DNA of 64,000 nt from Nothopassalora personata. Its lineage: Eukaryota > Ascomycota > Dothideomycetes > Mycosphaerellales > Mycosphaerellaceae. Positions 20,626-32,500 of this stretch are shown here, piece by piece (the stretch's first letter is position 1; each line of letters opens with the position of its first letter). The position numbers and the translations under genes are program-made. The stretch covers positions 248,001-312,000 of the forward strand of contig CM066299.1 of NCBI GenBank assembly GCA_033816765.1, written 5' to 3'. The notes under the pieces were generated by a model. The model was not told where the DNA came from. It worked only from the letters and a program-made list of their open reading frames with translations, and searched no databases.

Positions 20626-20671
20626 AAAAAAAAAAAAGAAAAAAAAGAGGAAGCTATCCGGTAGATATATT
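20626..20671 (-). promoter_or_regulatory. possible promoter of the antisense gene
   Basis: On the minus strand an AATATATC TATA-like word (20671-20664) is followed by a long pyrimidine tract (20650-20626) of the kind common in fungal promoters. It sits about 310 bp upstream of the antisense ATG. The assignment is inferred from position. Confidence 0.3.
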
Positions 20672-20840
20672 CTGGAGTCCTATTGTTCACATGTGACAAT
20701 AGCCATTGTCACATGGGTAACAACACGAAACCTCACACTCACCTAGGCAACAATACCACAACACAGCGACGGCGGGACCCGACAATGAAGGCACGGCCTT
20801 CGACGGCGACAACAAGCAGGCGGAGGAGACGCTGCAGGCG

Positions 20841-20859
20841 GCGGAGGGGAGAGGGGGGG
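20841..20859 (+). other. polypurine tract of the chromovirus
   Basis: GCGGAGGGGAGAGGGGGGG ends 3 nt before the 3' LTR. This is the expected plus-strand primer for reverse transcription. Confidence 0.75.
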
Positions 20860-20862
20860 TAA

Positions 20863-21020
20863 TGTAAGGGGCGAGCCCTTGCATCTTGGCACGGGCTGAG
20901 CCCGTGCGGACCTGACTCCGTTTTCTTTGTTCCGGGCTTCGCTCGGTTTTCTCCTTCTTCTGTATCGAACTTATTGCATACCACACAGAACCTCAGTGTA
21001 CACGTCGTTCACCCGTGACA
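20863..21020 (+). repeat. 3' LTR of the intact chromovirus
   Basis: 158 bp and identical by eye to the 5' LTR. It is followed by the target duplication GATAC (21021-21025). Confidence 0.95.
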
Positions 21021-21025
21021 GATAC

Positions 21026-22170
21026 TAAGGGTATATATACCGGTAACTATACCGATATGTCTACTAATATATCCTAGCGTACTTTACTAAGATCCTTACG
21101 AACTATAAGGCAGCTAAGAAAGCCGATCCTACGCTCTCTACGAAGGACAAGAAGCGTGAGGATATAGAGGACAACGAGTATATCTACCGGTTAATAAACC
21201 GGTAGAGCTACCGGTATACTAACCGTTTAATAGTAATAAGGGTAAGGAGGAGTCTACTACTAAGCCCGCCCCTAAGAAGACCTACCCTAAGAAGCCCGCC
21301 CTAAAGAAACCGTATATACTTCCGACCGGTAGCCCTACCGGTATACTAACCGGTATAGAAAATCTACCTCTACCGGCCGTTAGAGGAAGTAGAAGGTAGG
21401 CGGCGCATCTAAGAAGGCTACGAAAGAGAGTAAGTGTATCTAACCGGTAACTATACCGGTATACTAACCGGTATAGCTACCCCGATCTCTATACCGTCCG
21501 ATAGGTCTAATAAGGAGGAGAGTAAGGAGGATAGTACTAGCGCTAACCCCTACAATATCGTAGACGAGGCTACTACCGCTATACAAGTAGCATCTAAGGC
21601 CTAGGCGGGTAAACTTAACGAGTAGGTTAACTAGTAGGCCGACTAGTATAGGTACCGATATACTAAATAGTATATAGCTCGGACCTCTACCGTTTCCCCG
21701 ACTTCTAGAATAGTAAGAAGAACTACCGCCTCGTCTAGAAAATTATATAGGCTTAGGGCCTAGAGTATCCTTATAGTTTATATAAGTCTATTAGGCTAGA
21801 GCGTAAGTACTAGTACTCGTACTAGTACTCCTACCGGTATGTATAACGGTATACTAACCGGTTTATAGACTACAACTTAAACATCTACTACTATAACTTC
21901 GGTAAGGTCTTTAGGGTAAATATAGCTAGTAAGCTCTAGACCCTATATAAGAAGTACACTTAAGTAGAGCTTAAGGCTATATATAAGAAGGACAAGTAGT
22001 ACTATAACTAGTTACGATACCCGTTAAAGTACCGGTTAGGATACCGGTACTATGCTTTATATAAGATAGTAATTTAGGCTATCGAGGTCCCTAGTACCGG
22101 TATAGATACCGGTACTATACTTTGTATAAGATAGTGATTTAGGCTATCGAGGCCCCTAGTACTAGTATAG
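21026..22170. other. sequence X, segment 2 (RIP-degraded, unidentified)
   Basis: Continuation of segment 1. ACCGGTATACTAACCGGT-type words recur near 21190-21230, 21325-21355, 21440-21475, 21830-21870 and 22030-22110, separated by stretches that look like degraded coding DNA. At 22051-22084 and 22109-22142 a short stretch is tandemly duplicated (CCGGTACTAT..TTATATAAGATAGT). I do not recognise the protein. Confidence 0.5.
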
Positions 22171-22603
22171 TATTATGTCTCGTTCTAGGGCTAGTCTTAA
22201 AGGAGAGATAAGTTAAGTTACGTAGCGGTATTCTTTAGAGAGACTAGAGCGAGCTAAGCGAAGATAAATAATTAGAGTAAGAGTATATTCCAATTAGTAA
22301 GATAGTAACATAAGTTAAACGTATCGAAACTATAAGGGATTCTTAGCGTTCCTAAATATAAAGGAGATTTGTAGATCTCGGTAATTAGTCTAATTATTCT
22401 AAGTATAAGCAGTCTAATTAGTCTAAGCATAAGCAGTCTAATTGTCCTAAGTCTAAGCGCTTAGGTAGGATAAGTTACGTGCTCGTCTCGTTATTATAAT
22501 TCTAGGGTCTATAGGAATTATTCCGTAACACTATCCCCTTTTTAGCCTAGCTTCGTCCTAAAGCTCTATAAACTGTTATCATTTCTTATAGTAATAGTTA
22601 GCT

Positions 22604-23112
22604 ATGTCTTCTTCCTCCTATAAGCGCCGTTAACGACTTGCTCTAGATACTAAAACCTCTAGTATCGAAATAGCTCTATACACGAATTGTTAGAAGTCTC
22701 GATCCTTAGGCGCGGTAGTAAAGTATATCGTAGGTTCTCGGTCTAGGAAGTGTTCGGCCTATATTCGAAAAGGCTATAAGGATTGCGACGTGTATCTTTC
22801 TCGTCCGGAGTAGGAACGTCTTCGCGATTCGCGCGATAAGCTTAAGCTAGAGCTTAAGAGGATTAAGGAGGAGGAGGTGCGGCTAAAGATGCGTAAGATC
22901 CGTCTCCGGAAACAGCTACGCTTAGCTAAGCGTCGTACTAACGACGCCGTCGCTAAGGAGTTAGAGGAGCTCGAGGAGGAAGAGGCGCGTAAGGAGCTAG
23001 CGTCTCTTAAGTAGGCGTCGGGGGTAGAGGTGTCGCCTTCGCTTATTCTTTCTCGGATATCCTAGAGATGCCCGTAAACGACTAGGCGGCGCTTTCTAGA
23101 GCGGAGCCCTAG
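22604..23112 (+). pseudogene. antisense accessory gene of chromovirus A (Cys-cluster plus coiled coil), RIP-broken
   Basis: Opposite to gag-pol and adjacent to the 3' LTR. The frame opens with ATG at 22604 (MSSSSYKRR). It then shows a Cys-rich part with NC-stop-KSRS, SRKCSAYIRKGYKDC and a following LSRPE-stop-ERLRD. A long charged coiled coil follows (KLELKRIKEEEVRLKMRK, LEELEEEEARKELASL). The Tyr in CSAY is TAT, one RIP change from a Cys TGT, so the motif was probably CX2CX7C. In-frame stops include TAG and one TAA, and a 1-nt deletion relative to copy B lies near 23050. It is equivalent to 49534-50548 in element B. Confidence 0.65.
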
Positions 23113-23180
23113 GGTAAGTCCCTAGGGGTAGAACCTCGTTAGGGTATTTTATTCGTAAGTTGTCCCTATTTCTATTAATC

Positions 23181-23254
23181 GGCTAGGTAGCTTAGTAGTA
23201 GAGCGTAAGCTGTCTACACTCTTAAGATCGTAGGTTCGATTCCTACCCTAGTCG
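23181..23254 (+). tRNA. tRNA-like sequence inside chromovirus A, probably a RIPed tRNA pseudogene
   Basis: The sequence folds as a tRNA. The acceptor arms GGCTAGG and CCTAGTC pair (one G-U). The D stem is GCTT/GAGC, with an A-box-like TAGCTTAGTAGTAGAGC. The T arm is GTAGG-TTCGATT-CCTAC with a canonical B box (GGTTCGATTCC, 23233-23243). The anticodon region is abnormal: TAAG/CTTA encloses an enlarged loop, so the anticodon cannot be read safely. It lies between the antisense gene and the chromodomain end of pol and is absent at the matching place in element B. Confidence 0.55.
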
Positions 23255-23299
23255 CTCGTCGGCCGAGAGATCGATTGTCGTTAGTCGTATCGGCGGACC

Positions 23300-26200
23300 T
23301 ATTTTTAGTATTGTCGGATCTTTTACTAACAGTTTCGTAGGTGTTATTTTAGTTCCTAGGTATTTTCTAATTCGTCGTATCCTTTCCACTTAATAAGGTA
23401 TCGCTAACCTTTTTTATCTAGGATTTTTTTAACTTCGAATTCGGTCTCTTCTTCTAGCTAGAAGTAGAGTGTTTCCTAACATAGCGTTTTAGGGTCTGCT
23501 AGTTCTAATATAGAGATGTGGAATACTAGGTGGATTTTTACGTCCTTCGGTAATCGTAGTCGGTAGTTAACTAGTCCTCGTATTTCTTTAATAATAAATG
23601 GCCCGACTTTTACATAATCTAGTTTTTTAGTCTTTCTTTTTATCTTAAGGTTTTTTATAAGAAGATAGACCTTATCCCCCCTTCTTAGCTAAGGTACTAT
23701 TTATTGTTTTTTCCGAGATTCGGTAAGCTGTTTCTATAATTGCTTAATTCGTTTATTAACGGATTCGTGTATTTTCCTTAAGTCTTCTATTACGGCGATT
23801 GCCCTATCTATCTATAGGTGATTTCTCTTTTTACTAAATAGTATAGGGTGTTTTCCGAAGTTTACGAAGAAAGGTGTTTCGCCTATTGTTTCCAATTTAT
23901 AATTGTTTAGTGTAAGTTATACTATAGGTAGGAGTGATACCTAATTGTCCTACGTATAATTAACGTAGTGTCGTAGATATTGTTCTAAGGTTTAATTGGC
24001 TCTCTCGGTTTATCTATCTATCTATAGGTAATATGCTATAGACAGTTTATATTATATGCCAATTTCTACTATAAGAGTCTTCTAGTAGTTCAATGTAAAC
24101 AGCTTATCTCGGTCTATAATAAAGACCTTAGGGAATCCGTAGTACCGTACTAGGTTATCGAGGATAAGGTATCTAAGTTGCTCTACCGTATATGTTTCGC
24201 TAGTAGGTATAAAGTGTGCATATTTTATTAGGCGATCGACCATAACTAGTATTATGTCGTATCCCGTGCCTATCGCTTTATCTATAGACGTAGGAAGTTT
24301 CGTAATAAAGTCTATTATAACCTCGTCCTATAGTTGTGTGTTACGGATCGGTCTGGGGAAGCCCGTAGCCAACCAATCGATGCCAGCAGACCAGCGGATG
24401 CACCCGATATGCAGAGTGCTCTCAGTGCTCTCGGGTGCTCTCTCGAGAGAGCAGAGAGAGCAGAGAGAGCAGGAAAGATCACGCCAAGACACGGCACTAT
24501 ATAGACGACGCTCTTTTGCAAGTAGATAGGAGCCTCGTGCTCAACTCATTTTAAGTATACACCATATACTGTTTGGGACCACTACCTTCTCAACGAGTCA
24601 GAGACATCACTGCAAAGATCCAAGCCCAGTTGGGATAACGTACAGCGGTTCCTAACATTGTGCCGGTAGGGTCCTAAACTGTATTTACCTATATTTCTTA
24701 TACCGTGTAGCCTTATTCTATTAGTAGTAAACATATTGCTTAATGTAGTTTAACACCTTCTACCTTATTTATAGAAATGAGAAGCTACGTTATATAATCT
24801 TAAGAGTTTTTATAGTTCTAGGATGTCCGTACACTAGATTATCGTAATGTTACCGTATGTATTCTTCTTCTCGTCCTTCCGGTACTTAATATTTTCCCTA
24901 TACTAGTAGGAACTGTTCTTCTATGTCCTAAAGAACGCGTACTATATTATTAAACTCCTTTATATTAGCGCTTAGACTTCTATCGGGATTGGTCTTAAGT
25001 ACTTGTTATCGTACTAGTTTCTTTCCTTCTATATAGTTACTTCTTCGGCTTAGTGTATCGGCCCTACCGTTGTCTTTTCCTACGGTATAGCGGATTTCAA
25101 ACTTGTACTATCTAAGCAGTTCCGACTAGCGGGCCTGTCTTCGGGTTAGTACTTTCGTTATAGTAAAGTAAGTAAGATTCTTATAATTAGAAAGAATCGT
25201 TAGCTTAGGTACTCCTTCCGCATATACTCTCTAGTGCTACATCGTAGCGACAATAGCGAGAAGTTCTTTATTATAGATGTCGTAGTTTTATTCCGCGGGT
25301 GTTATTTTTCTTAAGTAGTAGGCTACTAGGTGTCTTTTCCTATCGTGTTCTTATATAAGGCATGCGCCTATAGCTATATCCGATGCGTCCGTTTCGATCT
25401 AGACTTCCTTAGTTCCGTCGAATAGTCGAAGCGTTAGCGCTAAGGCGCACTGTTTCTTAAGTGTTTTAAAAGCTTATCGTTCTTTACTACCCTAGGTCTA
25501 TTTAGTGTCTTTTCTAGTAAGCGCAGTTATAGCTACAGCCGTCTTAGAGTAGTCCTTAATAAACTTGCGGTTATAGTTCGCGAGTCTAAGGAATAATTAT
25601 ACGTCCTTAATGTTAGCTAGCGTTAGCTATTCTTCGATAGACTATGTCTTTACTAGGTCGATCTAGATTCCTATTATGCTTATAATGAATCCGAGGAACT
25701 TAACTTATTTCTTATAGAACTCGCATTTTTCTAGTGCCGTCTTAAATCCTACTTATGTAAGGCGCTCGAAGACGTTCTAGACTTATCTAATGTAGTCCTA
25801 TAGCAATTCCTTAGTATAGACGAGGATGTCGTCTATATAGGCAATAACGCACACGTCGAGAAGTTCTCTTAGTGTCTTATTAACTAGGTCTTAATAGGAT
25901 GCGGGTGCATTAGTTAGTCCTATTAGCATAACTAAGAATTCGTAGAGTCCATATCGTGTCCTAAATGCGGTTTTCTATTCCTCTCCTTCTACTATTCGGA
26001 TAGCGTAGAAGGCGTCTCGTAGATCAATTTTCGTGTACTAGTCAGATCCGGTAAGTCGGTCCTATGCCTCTTCGATGTTTAGTAATAGATATCGGTTCTT
26101 TATTGTAATCTCATTTAACTTTCGGTAGTCTTATACGAGTCGTAGTTTCCCGTTTGGTTTTAGAATAAACATATATAGAGTTCCCGTACTTAAGGTAGAT

Positions 26201-28990
26201 TGTCTTATCTATCCTTTATCGAGTTTCTCCTTTAGCTATTCTCGTAGGGTTTTAAGCTCTTTTTCGGACATTTAATATAGGGGTCCCTATAGAGGCTCCT
26301 TCCCTAGCTAAATGTTTATCTTATAGTCCTATAGTTAGTGCTTAGGTAAGGCGTCTCTACCCTTTTTCTCTTTAAAGAGCCTTTCTACTTAAGGTACTCC
26401 TTAGGGATGCTTAGCTCCAATATACTAGTATCCTTCGATAGTACGTTACTTCTATCTATTCTAGTAATTTTGTAATCCGGCGGCCCTACGCTAGTATCTA
26501 TCCCGGTCGAAGGTGGTTCTTAGTTCCTTCTATTTAGTATAAGCTCGAATACGTTAAGCTGTTTCCTTGCCTTATCTACTATTGTCCGCTGTCGATACGT
26601 AGGCTAAATGTTAATAACGTAATTGCATTCCCTAAATGTAAGTACTCCTTTTCTCTAGTCGATAGCTAGATTATGCTTTCTTAACTAAGGCATACCTAAT
26701 ACTATGTTATAACTAGCTATATTAGTAACATCTAAGGTAATATTCTCGTAGTGCTATTAGATAGCTAGTAGTAATAGTGTCGTCTCCTATTCTACGTTAG
26801 GTAACGATAATCCGTCTACCGCGATTAACTCGTAACCCTATTTCTTCTTTAGGGTAGCTAACCCGTTTCTTATTGCGAAAGACTCGGAGATAAAATTCCC
26901 CGCTACTCCTAAGTCGATTATAACACTAGTCCTATGTCTATTAACGATTACTTATATCTAGAAAACTGTGTTTAGTGTCGATGCGTGAGCCTAAGTGTTA
27001 TATAACTCCCTTTAGTTACTTATTCCTAGGGAGCTAATTCTTTTCCCGAATAGTATATAGTTTGCTATACTTCGTGCCTAGAGGCTTTGGCTAGAACCTA
27101 TAGCCCGTTACCCTATGTCTATACTTGTAGCCTATTACGTTCCTAGATCTTCTACGATTCTAAGTAGAGAGCCCGTACGTGCTATAGTACTATTCGTAGT
27201 TCGTTTAAGACGAAAGTTCCTACCGGTGTTAGGTATCCGGTATCCGTTATTTAGCTTCCTATAGGTAGTCGTTCAATAACCGTTTTAGCTAAGTTCTTAG
27301 TATTGTTTATAGTTAGGTAGCCCTATACTATGCCCCTTATCGTGTCGAGTGTCTTATCGAATTCGTTAGGGTTTAGGTATCGTTTCCCTAAGAACTTTAG
27401 TAGGAATTCTTCGTGCCTTCGTTAGAGGTAGATAATTAACTTATAGAGTTTCCTTAGCGCGTCTACCGTAAACGTGTATACTTCGTTTTCGTCGTCTATG
27501 TCGCTCTCTTCTTCTTTAGATAAGTCCTCGCTTAACTCCTCCGGTACGTAATCTTCTTCGATAGTACCTAGTTCGTTTATTTATTGTTCTAGTGCTAGTA
27601 ACTAGCGTCCGTCCTATTCTAGATCCTAGTTTTCTTTATTATAGTTATCGAAGTAAGATTTGTCTATATCTACTTCCTAGAGCTTGTTTTATCCGTACTA
27701 GGCTCCTAGGGTTCCTACTAGTTGTCGTAGCTAGTACCCTACGCCTAACTTAGTATCGTAGTAGGTTTAACACGAGTCCTAGTAATAGAATCGCTAGTAA
27801 AGGCTTCCGTAACCGCGTTAAGATTCCTTCTTAACTTTATAGTTAACTCCTCGTGCTATTATACTAAACAATCTAATAGTCTTTAATTATTAGTTATTTA
27901 GTAGTAGTGTATGTTATTAAACATAGTATCCTCCTCGTCCTTATAAGGGGTCTAGGAGAGGCGTCGCAACCCGGTTACTATCCTTCTCCTCTACTCTCTA
28001 GGTATAGTTAAATTGTCGGGGTCTAATACTACTCCTAGATTTACCTACCTTTAGTTGCATTATATTGAACTGCTTGCGGCGCACTATATTTTTACCGCGG
28101 CAATCCCGCGCTATATAGCCTTCTCTACTATAGGCATAGTATATAAGTTTTCCTTTTTCTTTAAAGGGCTTTCCGTAGCCCTTACTCTTGTCGATCCTCC
28201 GTCCCCGTTAGGTAACGTCTAGTTCTATTAGCTATAGTCTATAATAGGGCTAGCTTTATTGTAAGAATCCCCCCTTCGCGACGTATCCCCCTAAGGGTTT
28301 GCGATCCAAGGTGTATCCTACTATGCCTCCTACTTTAGAGTCGTATGTCTTTTCCTAGTACCGTTCCTAGAGCTAGTTATTGATGTCGATCGACGCCTTT
28401 ATTAGCCCTTCGAGGTTAGTAATCGTTCCTCCGTGCCTTATTAACTCGTCTTTAACGGAGTCCTTAAGCCTACGTCGGAATATAGTTATTAACGCCGTCT
28501 AGTCCTATCCGGTAATCTATCCGTATTCTTCGAATTTAGCGGCATACTCTAAAGTAGACGTCTTCTACTTTAGGTGTTAAATTATTCGTATAGCCTATTA
28601 GACTTCGTTCGAGGTTCTAAAGATTAACTTTATCTTATCTTTAAAAAGGGTGTAGTTCCTAAACATTCCGGTAGGGTCTAGTCGCCCTATACCGTCAAGC
28701 TATTCCTTAAGGTAAGGTTTAATCCAGTTCTACGTACTTCCGCGAAGGAACGTAATAGCGAAGATAGTTCTTTTATCGGCATCGACTAGGTTGAACATAA
28801 GGTACATGTCTATCTAATTGACCTAATCGTCGAACTTAGTCCTATCTCTATAGAAGAGGTCTAGCTTAGTAGCCTTAATGTCGTTCTTCCTTAGAGTAGG
28901 CTCGTTATCGTTATCGGACTTATCGTCCTTCGTAGTAGTCTATCGTAGTAGCGTACGGCGGATGCTTCCTACTTCGCTAGGGGCGGGTGT
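23300..28990 (-). pseudogene. gag-pol remnant of chromovirus A
   Basis: The minus-strand order is Gag, zinc finger region (about 28.1 kb), RT with AYIDDILVYT (25842-25813), RNase H/integrase, then a chromodomain (EFEVKKILD...YLIKWKGYDELENT, about 23445-23345). Many TAG stops and missense changes have the RIP pattern. It is interrupted by the solo LTR at 24339-24657. Exact gag start and pol end are not determined. Confidence 0.8.
24339..24657 (+). mobile_element. un-RIPed solo LTR inserted in chromovirus A
   Basis: 319 bp from TGTTACGGATCGG to CGGTTCCTAACA, flanked by the 5-bp duplication TTGTG (24334-24338 and 24658-24662). Element B is uninterrupted at the matching place. CA and TG are abundant, unlike the surrounding DNA, so it inserted after the host copy was RIPed. 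It contains GAGAGCA-type repeats (about 24420-24475) and a TATA-like ACTATATAG (24496-24504). Confidence 0.85.
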
Positions 28991-29566
28991 TTCCCTACTA
29001 GCTACTTAAGTAGCACTTATCCTAAGGGCGTTTAAAGTGTTATGTCTCGTTCTAGGGCTAGTCTTAAAGGAGAGATAAGTCAAGTTACGTAGCGGTATTC
29101 TTTAGAGAGGCTAGAGCGAGCTAAGCGAAGATAAATAATTAGAGTAAGAGTGTATTCCAATTAGTGAGATAGTAACATAAGTTGAACGTATTGAAACTAT
29201 AAGGGATTCTTAGCGTTCCTAAATATAAAGGAGATTTGTAGATCTCGGTAATTAGTCTAATTATTCTAAGCATAAGCAGTCTAATTAGTCTAAGCATAAG
29301 CAGTCTAATCACCCTAAGTCTAAGCGCTTAGACAGGATGAGTCACGTGCTCGTCTCGTTGTTATAATTCTAGGGTCTATAGGAATCATTCCGTAATATAT
29401 AGATACCGGTTTAGCGACTAGTAGAGGTTTAATATATAAATATATGTTCTAAAAATCCCTTACCGTAGTAATTAATACTATTAAGCTTCTATATACTATA
29501 ATTTAGCTATCTTAAAGATAAGTCGAACTTATAATTATATAGATTTAAGGATCCTTATATAGTAGC

Positions 29567-32500
29567 TGTAAGTTAAGACCTTACAGGATACGTAGTTAGC
29601 AGCGGAGTGGAGTAAGAGATCAATCTTTAACTGGCTAATAGCTATAGGGCATGTAGCAATATATTAGGAACTAATGTGTTGATTGTATTAGATGTCTATC
29701 TAAGCTAAAAGGGAGAGAAGGTGTCTTCCGACAAGCTGAGTTATCGTAGATGCCTTAGGCTATTAGATCATAACCTAACTGTTAGCTCCCCTTAAGATGC
29801 TATATCTTAATACTCCTACTTATCTTATATAGGAGGTCACAGTCTGCTCTTCTCCTGTTAGTAGTATTTAGACCTCTATAATAGGTTAAGCTAGCTTACA
29901 AACCTCTAGAAGTGTAGACTAGTCTTTAGCTTTGTGAACCTATCTATAACTATCTTAGATGTTAGGGTGTACTTAATAGTAATAAGCCTTCTCTACTAAA
30001 GTTTCCTAATAGCATTGTAGGCAATGTTAATATACTTTGACTTATTATAAACATATGCATCCCTTACTAGGGTAAGGGCAGCTTAGTTGTTACCTCTTAA
30101 TTGGACTGGTCTTAAGCTTAACATAGTCTCCTAGTTTCTAGTGATCCTTAGTTAATAGGAACAGTCTCCTACTAACTCTAGACAGTCTATCTCCCTTAGC
30201 AGTAAAGCTAGGAATTAGGATTGCTTTGCATATGCATTTATAGCTATGTATTTAGCTTCTATTATAGATGTTGCTATAGACTTTTACTTCTTGCTCATCT
30301 AGGAGACTAGTGCCCTATAGAGGAAGAAGACATACCTAAGGATAGAGACTCTATCTGCTTTGTCTATTGCATAATTGGAGTCACAGTATCTAACTAGGCA
30401 TCCTTCTCTATGCCTAGAGAAGACAAGGCTAAGATTAGGATATAACCTTAGATATCTTGTAATCTTCTTTAAAGCCTTTATATAGTAGGTAGATAGGTCA
30501 CTTATAAATGAGCTTATCCTTCCTAGGGCAAAAGTAATGTCTAGCCTTGTAATCGTTGCTAGCTACATCTATGTACTATTAATACTCTAGTACTCTGCCT
30601 TGTTACACCTCTTATCTATGTGGCTTAAAGGTTTAAGAGCCTTATAGCTATCTATAGGTAAGTATGTAGGTGCTGCCTTCTTATAGTTTATCCCTATCTT
30701 AGCAAGGTTGTCCCTAACAAAGTGTCCCTAGTTAAGTTTTAGGATTCCTCTCCTCCTGTCCCTTGTAACTCTTATGCTAAGGATCTTTTTAGGTTTACTA
30801 AGATCTTTGATCTTAAAGACTTTGCTAAGTTCTCTTTTAAACTAGAGAACATCTATTAACTTTAGTGTAGTAATTAGAATGTTATCTATATATATAAGAA
30901 TTATGATCTCTTTTTCCTTATAAATAAGTAGGCATAGATCTACCTCTAACTATGTAAATCTAATCTCTCTAAGCTTTAACACATAGAGTTAATTCCAATC
31001 TCTAGCTGCTTACTTAAGTCTATATAAGCTTTTAAGGATCTTAAACACTATGTTTAGTAGAAGCTTAACTCCTAGTAGTAGTAACATAAAGATGTCTTTA
31101 TAGAGGGTGCTTTCTATAAACGTATTGTTTATATCTACTTAGTAAAGATGGAGATCCTTCTTGTATATAATAGCTATAAACACCCTAAGGGTGTCCTATC
31201 TAACTGTAGGCGCAAATGTCTCTATAAAGTTAACACTAAACTTCTATAAAAAGCCCCTTATAACTAGCCTAGCCTTAAACTTTTTAATGGCTCTACTAAT
31301 GCTTCTTTTAATATTAAAGACCTATCTTAACGTAACTAAGTTTACTCCTTTTAGTAGAACAGCATTCTCCTAGGTGTTGTTACTCTATAGAGCATCTAGC
31401 TCCTTCTAGATTGCTTCCTTCTAAAGGTGTCCCTATTTCTTATTATTTATAGCATCCTTATAGGACTTTGGAATTGGGATCTCTTACTTATATGTAATAA
31501 CTTCTGTAGTTACTGCAAAGGCTATCTCCTTAACTTCTTCTAGGAATTTACTATCCTATAGTACTAAATTATCTACTAATTGTATAGCTGTAAAGAAAGC
31601 TTAGTAGTAAGCAGCAAGGTTCTCTAAGAGGTCTATTGCTTCTCCTACTTTAGTAGCTAGTTTAGGTATAGGGACTATAGATCTTAGGGCTTTCTGTTTC
31701 TATTTATAGCCCTTAACATTATAGTTAGCCCTCCTCTTACTAAGGGATAATCTAAGAGTAGTTACTTGTGTCCTAGTGACATTCTTTTCCTAGAGATCTA
31801 GTAAGCTTATCTTAATTAGCTTATCGATTTTCTGAAATTCCCCTATATTCTTTAGAGGCTAGGGAAGTTGCATAAACAGCTTTCTTAGCTAGGCTATTAC
31901 TAGGCTACTCTGCTAAATGATTGAATGGTGAATAGGTTGCTCTAAGGATATGTCCTTCCTTAGCCTCCCTAAGGGTCTCCTAGCTAGTGCATTGCTTAAT
32001 AGATTCAACTTTGTAACATTAAGATCTATATTACCTCTAGGTTAGTCCTTAAAGAAGTCTGCATGTGTGTGTTATTTTATAGCTTTTATGTCTAGTTCCT
32101 AAAAGAGCTAGGCCTTAGCTGTGTTTTTAACGTATCTAATAAACACTGCTTCTTTACCTCTGTTTATTAGTTTATTACTTCTTGCCTATTAAGGCTAGGA
32201 TCTTATGTCTATATAGACAATAGCTTTGCATCCCTAAACCTTTAAATGGTTAATAGTTAGCTTAATACTATTAAAGGCTTTATCTAGTAAAACCTTGAAC
32301 CTATTATAGTCTAGACTATTTAGTAGTTTGTTCCTTATATAGGTTTAGGCTTCTAGTACTTTAGGCTAGAATTTAATTAGCATCTTAGCCTCTTTAAGCA
32401 TTGCCCTTATAGAGTCTTCTAAGGTTTGTATTGACCTTTTAACTAGTCTATTTTAGAGCGAGTTGTATGCCTTAGTATGCTCTAGCCTAATTCCTAAATC

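Larger units (their letters stand above)
14307..21020 (+). mobile_element. intact Ty3/gypsy chromovirus with antisense accessory gene
   Basis: A 6714-bp LTR retrotransposon. Two 158-bp LTRs (TGTAAGGGGC...CCCGTGACA) show no difference by eye. The 5-bp target duplication GATAC is at 14302-14306 and 21021-21025. Order: 5' LTR, self-priming-type PBS, a single gag-pol ORF (14523-19502) with a C-terminal chromodomain, a 1.36-kb 3' region holding a spliced antisense gene (19726-20349), a polypurine tract (20841-20859) and the 3' LTR. The single fused gag-pol, chromodomain and self-priming PBS place it near the Tf1/sushi-type chromoviruses. It lacks RIP damage although it sits in a RIPed block, so it arrived recently. 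Confidence 0.95.
22171..29397 (-). mobile_element. chromovirus A, RIP-degraded, full length
   Basis: 7227 bp between 360-bp LTRs (22171-22530 and 29038-29397; TGTTATGTCTCG...CCGTAACA in plus-strand text), with target duplication TATAG (22166-22170 and 29398-29402). Gag-pol lies on the minus strand, so the right-hand LTR is the 5' LTR. The 3' region next to the left LTR holds an opposite-strand ORF (22604-23112) and a tRNA-like sequence (23181-23254). A solo LTR has inserted at 24339-24657. Confidence 0.9.

Noticed and set aside
20626..20648. A-rich run as a poly-A tail of a retroposed gene
   Set aside because: The antisense gene has introns and lies on the other strand, where the run is a pyrimidine tract typical of a promoter.
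20125..20664. 179-codon plus ORF in the chromovirus 3' region
   Set aside because: Opposite to the spliced antisense gene, runs through its introns and poly-Lys tract, no protein-like motif.
20406..20699. 97-codon minus ORF upstream of the antisense ATG
   Set aside because: Pro-rich frame over the putative promoter and 5' UTR; it does not join in frame with the Cys-cluster exon.
24420..24475. GAGAGCA repeats as a CRISPR-like array
   Set aside because: Short imperfect purine repeats without spacers inside a solo LTR of a fungal genome.
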